From: Haliea sp. E1-2-M8
Lineage (GTDB): Bacteria; Pseudomonadota; Gammaproteobacteria; Pseudomonadales; Halieaceae
Length of the DNA stretch: 55,098 nt
Assembly: GCF_030649675.1 (NCBI RefSeq)
Contig: NZ_JAUTDR010000012.1
Span: forward strand, 84,943-140,040
Reading direction: 5' to 3'
The notes beneath the pieces are model-generated. The model did no database searches. It saw nothing but the letters and a program-made list of their open reading frames with translations, and was not told the origin of the DNA. Position numbers and translations under genes: made by a program. Numbering within the stretch: the stretch's first letter is position 1; each line of letters begins with the position of its first letter. Positions 51,143-55,098 of the stretch are shown piece after piece.

Positions 51143-51931
51143 TTAGTACTGGCGATAACCGCCGAAGCCCGGGATCCCGATGGAGAAGCCGCGCATGAAA
51201 CTGGAGAGACCGGATTCGGGGACCATGATGCGGTCGCTGCCGATCACTTCGGGGTCGCCCTTGATGCCGGCGATGATCTCATCCAGGTTGATCAGGTAGC
51301 CATAGACATCCCCCGAGGGCTCCTGCCGGAATACCACCACCTCCTCTTCGTTGGCCACGCGGGTGGGGCCGCCGCCCATGGCAATGACCTGCAACAGGGT
51401 GGTGGGGCCCGTGAGCGGATAGACTCCGGGCCTTACCACCTGTCCCAGCAGGGTGATCTGCTGGCTGGCGTGGACGCTGACGTCGACGCTGATCTGCGGG
51501 TCCTGCAGATAGTCGGCGCTGTAGAGCGTCACCAGCAGATCCTCCACCTGCTGGGCGGAGAGCCCGGCCACATCCACCGCGCCCAGCAGGGGCATGCGGA
51601 TCTGGCCGCGGGAGTTCACCACCCGGGTGCCGGAGAGATCCGGTATCTGGAATACGGTGATGTCGAGTTCGTCGGAGGGCCCCAGTACATAGTCAAACTC
51701 GCTCAGGTTCAGGGGCGCGGCGCTGGCGGTGGGGGAATCGGGCAGGGCCTGGTCGGTGCGCGCCCACAATGCTTCGTCGACGTTGCTGCCGCGCAGGGGC
51801 GCGAGGCTGCCGCCCTGCCCCGCCGCGGCGGGCCCGGGCACCACATTGGGCTGCGGTTTGTTGCCGCCACAGCCACTTGCTACCAGCAGCAGGGTCAGCA
51901 AAAGCAGGCGCGGAATGCCGTAGTTCAGCAT
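51143..51931 (-). CDS. polysaccharide export lipoprotein (Wza/SLBB family)
   Basis: A 262-residue outer-membrane export protein. The signal peptide ends in a lipobox with Cys21 (LLVASGC). A Poly_export domain (FDYVLGPSDELDITVFQIPDL, VNSRGQIRMPLLGAVDVAGLS) precedes an SLBB domain (VTLLGQVVRPGVYPL). It is shorter than E. coli Wza (379), as in many marine gammaproteobacteria. It is adjacent to the BY-kinase, its expected inner-membrane partner. A CATAAT (-10-like, 51962-51967 on the opposite strand) lies upstream but its -35 is poor. Confidence 0.94.
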   Translation of the reverse strand: MLNYGIPRLLLLTLLLVASGCGGNKPQPNVVPGPAAAGQGGSLAPLRGSNVDEALWARTDQALPDSPTASAAPLNLSEFDYVLGPSDELDITVFQIPDLSGTRVVNSRGQIRMPLLGAVDVAGLSAQQVEDLLVTLYSADYLQDPQISVDVSVHASQQITLLGQVVRPGVYPLTGPTTLLQVIAMGGGPTRVANEEEVVVFRQEPSGDVYGYLINLDEIIAGIKGDPEVIGSDRIMVPESGLSSFMRGFSIGIPGFGGYRQY

Positions 51932-52006
51932 GGTTACTCTCGTGGTTTTAGATAGCCGCGGATTATGCCACATTGCACTGTCTTCACTGAGGAAAAACCC
52001 GGCTTT

Positions 52007-53494
52007 TCAGGAATTCATGAAGGGGTTGGTCGCCGCCGGGTTGGGCGGCGGCAGGCTCACGGCCCGGGGGTCGGGTGCCTCGCGGCGCGTCGTGCTCCGG
52101 CTGCGCTGCACCACGGGTTCCTCATACTCCTGCAGGAACACCGCCGCCAGCAGGGCAAAGGCCGCCATATTGGCCGGCACGAACAGATTGTAGTCCACCA
52201 GTTCGTGCAACAGCATCAGGCCCAGGCCCAGCCCCGTGCCTACCTGCAGGTAGCGGAAATCGCCCCAGTGCCCGGCGCGCCAGAGCGCGGGCCAGCGCTG
52301 CAGGAACAGGAACAGCCCCAGCCCGATCAGCAGCAGCGCCGGCAGGCCGCCGTCGTAGACCCACTCCAGAAAGCCGTTGTGGGCCTGGTTGATCAAATAA
52401 CTGGCCTGGCTCAGGTGCTGCCAGGGGAAAAAACTCTCCTGGAATACCCCCGGCCCCAGCCCCAGCGGGAAGCTGTTGCGGATGGCATCCAGCGCCCCGG
52501 TGAAAATGGTGAAGCGGCCGTCGCTGACCGGGTCCGAGACTGCAAAGCGCTGCCACACGGGGGCCAGGCCGATGGCCACCGCCAGCCCCACCGCTACCGA
52601 CAGCAGGCTGCCGATCAGGCTGACGCTGGTCTTGCCGCCGCCGATACGGCGCGCCAGCAGCACGGAAACCAGGCCCACGCCCAGCATGGTGAGGCCGATC
52701 CCTGCCCGGGAGCGGCTGAAGACGACCCCGAGAATCAGCAGCAGTGCAAGGGCGCCGAACAGGAAGGCCTGGTGCCCCTTGAGGCTGGACCAGAACAGCA
52801 GGCGCTGGCGAATCGGCGAAGGCCCCCGCGGCCGGTGCCGGCCCAGGGTGGCCATGTACAGGGCCAGGCAGGGCATCAGCAGCAGGTAGAGAAAGCCGGC
52901 GAAATTGTTGCGGCTGGTGTAGGTGCCGGCGGCGTTACCGGCGTTGGCGTGGTCAGTGGCGATCATTGCGGGCCCGCCGATGCCGGCGCCGTACTGCACC
53001 AGGCCGAGAAACGCCTGCAGGGCGGCCATGCCCAGCAGCAGAAACACCAGTTGCTGCTGGCGCTTGTGGCGCAACTGGATGGCGGCGAGAAATACCGCCA
53101 CCGGCAGCAGCAGCTTGAGGAAGCCGGCCCCGGTCTCCCCCGGCACCAGGGAGATCCCGCCCCAGCCCCCGCTCTCGCCCTTCAGCGCCAGGGAGGTGGC
53201 GAGCTCGTAGGTTTCCCGCCCCGGCAGCATGGAGGCCAGCAGAGCGGGCAGCGGAATCAGGTAGAGCACGGGCAGTGTCACGATTCCCCCCAGGAAAAGC
53301 TGCTGTAGCCGCGGCAGTTGCAGCCAGAACCTCGGATCCCACAGGGCCAGAACCAGCAGCGCCAGGGCCAGCAGCTCCAGCAGCAGCAGGGCCAGCGGCG
53401 TATTGCCGCTACGCAGCAGTGGCGCCAGCAACAGGGTGGCGGCCAGCAGCCACAGCAGCAGCGTCGAGCGGGTCAGGTTGGGCACGGTGCTCAC
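52007..53494 (-). CDS. O-antigen ligase/polymerase family membrane protein
   Basis: A polytopic membrane protein of 495 residues with about 11-12 helices and the Wzy_C/WaaL family segment in a large periplasmic loop (NSFPLGLGPGVFQ ... QAHNGFLEWVYDGGLPALLLI). The conserved His in AHNGFLE is present. The GTG start at 53492-53494 is the first in frame that keeps the first helix; the ribosome site is weak. It is probably the polymerase of the exopolysaccharide locus rather than an LPS ligase, by context. It diverges from the PHP phosphatase gene. Confidence 0.88.
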   Translation of the reverse strand: MSTVPNLTRSTLLLWLLAATLLLAPLLRSGNTPLALLLLELLALALLVLALWDPRFWLQLPRLQQLFLGGIVTLPVLYLIPLPALLASMLPGRETYELATSLALKGESGGWGGISLVPGETGAGFLKLLLPVAVFLAAIQLRHKRQQQLVFLLLGMAALQAFLGLVQYGAGIGGPAMIATDHANAGNAAGTYTSRNNFAGFLYLLLMPCLALYMATLGRHRPRGPSPIRQRLLFWSSLKGHQAFLFGALALLLILGVVFSRSRAGIGLTMLGVGLVSVLLARRIGGGKTSVSLIGSLLSVAVGLAVAIGLAPVWQRFAVSDPVSDGRFTIFTGALDAIRNSFPLGLGPGVFQESFFPWQHLSQASYLINQAHNGFLEWVYDGGLPALLLIGLGLFLFLQRWPALWRAGHWGDFRYLQVGTGLGLGLMLLHELVDYNLFVPANMAAFALLAAVFLQEYEEPVVQRSRSTTRREAPDPRAVSLPPPNPAATNPFMNS

Positions 53495-53514
53495 TTGCTT
53501 GAAAACGGGCCGCC

Positions 53515-53542
53515 AGTGTACCAGCCTGACCCCCGCCCGCAA
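53515..53542 (-). promoter_or_regulatory. putative promoter of the exopolysaccharide operon
   Basis: -35 TTGCGG (53537-53542), 16-base spacer, -10 TACACT (53515-53520) on the minus strand, 21 bases before the ligase-like gene. Consensus match is modest. A GCCCGC-AAC-GCGGGC hairpin overlaps the -35. Confidence 0.35.
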
Positions 53543-53601
53543 CGCGGGCCGTGCTTGCGCCGGGCACCCGCCGCCAGTACCCTCTCGCACCTGGAGGATC
53601 C

Positions 53602-54402
53602 ATGATTGACCTGCACTGCCACATGCTCCCCGGCATCGACGACGGTGCCCGCGATCTCGCCAGCGCTCTGGACATGGCGCGGCTGGCGGTGGCCGATGGC
53701 ATTCGCCACACGGTCTGCACCCCGCACATCTACCCCGGCCTGTACGAAAACACCGTGCCCGGTATCGCGGCGGCAACCCGTGCCTTTCGGGCGGAGCTGG
53801 AAAACGCCGGGATTCCGTTGACCGTCAGCTACGGCGCCGACATCCAGATTGTCCCGGAGCTGGTGGCGGGGCTGCAGGGCGGCGCATTGCCCACCCTCCA
53901 CGGCAGCCGCTATTTCCTGTTCGAACCGCCCCACCACATCCAGCCCCCGGGCATGCTGGAGCTGATCCACAGCGCGGTGGCCGCGGGTTATGTGCCGGTC
54001 ATCACCCACCCCGAGCGTCTGACCTGGGCCGAAGGCGCCTATACCCAGTTCGCGGAAGCCGCGCGCCTCGGTGCCTGGATCCAGCTCACCGGCGGCAGCC
54101 TGCTGGGAGTGTGGGGGCCGCGGGTCAAGGCGTTTAGCGAGCGCTTTCTGGCCGACGGCATTACCCACCTGGTCGCCAGCGACGGCCACAATCAAAGCAA
54201 CCGCAGCCCTACCCTGGGCCCGGCGCGGGCAGTGCTGGTAGAGCTGGTGGGTGAAGCCGAGGCCCACAGGCTGGTGAGCCAGCGCCCGGCGGCGGTACTG
54301 GCGGATGCCGCTCCGGTGGAGGTGGCGCCGCCAAACCCGGCAGCGCCCGCGCCCAGGCGGCGCTGGTGGTGGTTTGGGGGAACCACACAAGACAGCCTGT
54401 GA
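53602..54402 (+). CDS. PHP-domain tyrosine-protein phosphatase (CpsB/CapC/YwqE family)
   Basis: A 266-residue metal-dependent phosphatase, the type first known as the partner of Gram-positive BY-kinases. Metal ligands are visible: MIDLHCHMLPGIDDGA (His5, His7), CTPHIYPG, ITHPERL and ASDGHNQSNRSP. GGAGG lies four bases before the ATG. The extra C-terminal tail is proline-rich and ends PRRRWWWFGGTTQDSL, beyond the usual domain end. It is encoded next to, and divergently from, the operon carrying the BY-kinase, so dephosphorylation of that kinase's tyrosine cluster is likely. Confidence 0.92.
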   Translation: MIDLHCHMLPGIDDGARDLASALDMARLAVADGIRHTVCTPHIYPGLYENTVPGIAAATRAFRAELENAGIPLTVSYGADIQIVPELVAGLQGGALPTLHGSRYFLFEPPHHIQPPGMLELIHSAVAAGYVPVITHPERLTWAEGAYTQFAEAARLGAWIQLTGGSLLGVWGPRVKAFSERFLADGITHLVASDGHNQSNRSPTLGPARAVLVELVGEAEAHRLVSQRPAAVLADAAPVEVAPPNPAAPAPRRRWWWFGGTTQDSL

Positions 54403-54455
54403 TACCCTCTTCGTAAAAATAGCTCCATCGAATCTACAGCGTCCAAACGGGGAAA

Positions 54456-55098
54456 ATGCAGCAGGAACTCCGCCTACAGTGGCTTTTCGGTGCCCTACAG
54501 GGGGTCGCGGCCACCGCGGCGGCTGTTGTGCTGCTGTGGGCCATGTTGCCGGCTGTCTACCCCCCCGATGCGCCGGCGGCGTCCGATGCGGCACTGGTGC
54601 TGCCGGGCAGGGAATTTGCAGCCGTGGTCGCCGCCCGCGCCGCTGCCGAGGGCGACAGCATGGTGGTGCAGGCCATGCAGCCAGCGGAGCGCGGGGAGCA
54701 ACAGATTGGCGAAGCGGTCTGGCGCCTGGAACAGCCCGGGCTCAGCGCGGATGACCTCGCGCAACTGCGCCTGGAGCTGGAAGGCGTGCAGCCCGGTCAG
54801 GAGGTGGTGCTGTTCTGGCGCTCAGCCCTTGCCCCCGAGCAATTGCACTACGCGGAGTTGGGGCACGGTCCCGCTGGCGTCAGCTGGCTGAACCTGGGGC
54901 AGCTCGATACCTGGCAGGGCCAACTGCTGGAACTGGCCGTGGGAGTGTTTGGCGAGCCCGGGCCGGAGCCCCTGCGTCTGCGGGAACTGGATTTCGGCGG
55001 CTATAACCGCTATGACGCAGCGCAGCGCGTATTCGCGGAGTGGCGGCGCTTCCAGCCCTGGCAGCAATCATCCGCCAACTGGTACGCCGGTGTGCCCG
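54456..55098 (+). CDS. N-terminal part of an uncharacterised membrane-anchored envelope protein (cut by the window edge)
   Basis: An open frame of 214 codons with no stop before the right edge. The ATG has GGGG five bases upstream and lies 53 bases after the phosphatase gene on the same strand. One N-terminal helix (about 10-33, FGALQGVAATAAAVVLLWAM) is followed by a beta-rich extracytoplasmic region (LRLELEGVQPGQEVVLFW, VSWLNLGQL, LRLRELDFGGYNRY) that looks like a jelly-roll or other beta-sandwich. The rest is outside the window. Role in the polysaccharide locus is inferred from position only. Confidence 0.75.
   Translation, partial: MQQELRLQWLFGALQGVAATAAAVVLLWAMLPAVYPPDAPAASDAALVLPGREFAAVVAARAAAEGDSMVVQAMQPAERGEQQIGEAVWRLEQPGLSADDLAQLRLELEGVQPGQEVVLFWRSALAPEQLHYAELGHGPAGVSWLNLGQLDTWQGQLLELAVGVFGEPGPEPLRLRELDFGGYNRYDAAQRVFAEWRRFQPWQQSSANWYAGVP

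Overview
The window is a gene-dense, GC-rich stretch of a gammaproteobacterial chromosome. It carries a complete Na+-translocating NADH:quinone reductase operon, lexA with two SOS boxes, an SRP RNA beside dnaX, and Lol and LPS assembly genes. Several blocks keep the gene order I recall from Pseudomonas: comEC-exbB-exbD-msbA-lpxK-kdsB-ptp-murB, lolCDE, nqrABCDEF-apbE-nqrM, gap/mfd, csiV, lexA, topA, and SRP RNA-dnaX-ybaB-recR. A marine relative of the Cellvibrionales/Halieaceae is my best guess. That is inference from gene content; no rRNA or tRNA gene lies inside the window.

Layout. (1) 1-10986, minus strand: an envelope operon, comEC then exbB-exbD-msbA-lpxK-kdsB-LMW phosphatase-murB-uvrC-pgsA. 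Most genes overlap by 4-14 bases. It ends at a consensus stable-RNA-type promoter that fires out of the left edge. (2) 11117-14827: a DUF2062 membrane protein convergent with lolCDE. (3) 14864-22023: the nqr operon with its maturation genes apbE and nqrM. A strong intrinsic terminator lies inside the 5' end of the apbE reading frame. (4) 22173-29070: gap diverging from mfd-csiV, and a methylthioinosine/methylthioadenosine phosphorylase convergent with csiV. (5) 29330-34153: a small acidic protein, lexA, a DUF6586 protein and topA. (6) 34292-36899: universal stress protein, glutaredoxin-like protein, IclR regulator and SpoU-type RNA methyltransferase. (7) 36951-45728, minus strand: SRP RNA, dnaX, ybaB, recR, rnd, ycgL, ycgN, a small membrane protein and an exported vWA protein. 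An intrinsic terminator follows, then a MoxR ATPase and its CoxE-like vWA partner. (8) 45785-55098: an exopolysaccharide locus. It holds a BY-kinase, a Wza-like lipoprotein, an O-antigen-ligase-like polymerase, a membrane J-domain protein, a TPR/carbohydrate-binding-like protein, a PHP-type tyrosine phosphatase and a partial envelope gene cut by the right edge.

The most unusual signal is a short interspersed repeat with core GGGTCAGGTCCACTTT. I found six copies in three places: two in tandem after lexA, two upstream of dnaX beside the SRP RNA, and two inside the dnaX coding sequence. Both dnaX copies are read in the same frame as the peptide GVRSTFAP. One lies in a 57-base segment flanked by 20-base near-identical direct repeats, which looks like a frame-preserving insertion into the tau linker. 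Other points of interest are the terminator-in-apbE arrangement, the J-domain protein in the polysaccharide operon, and the seven alternating tyrosines at the end of the BY-kinase.
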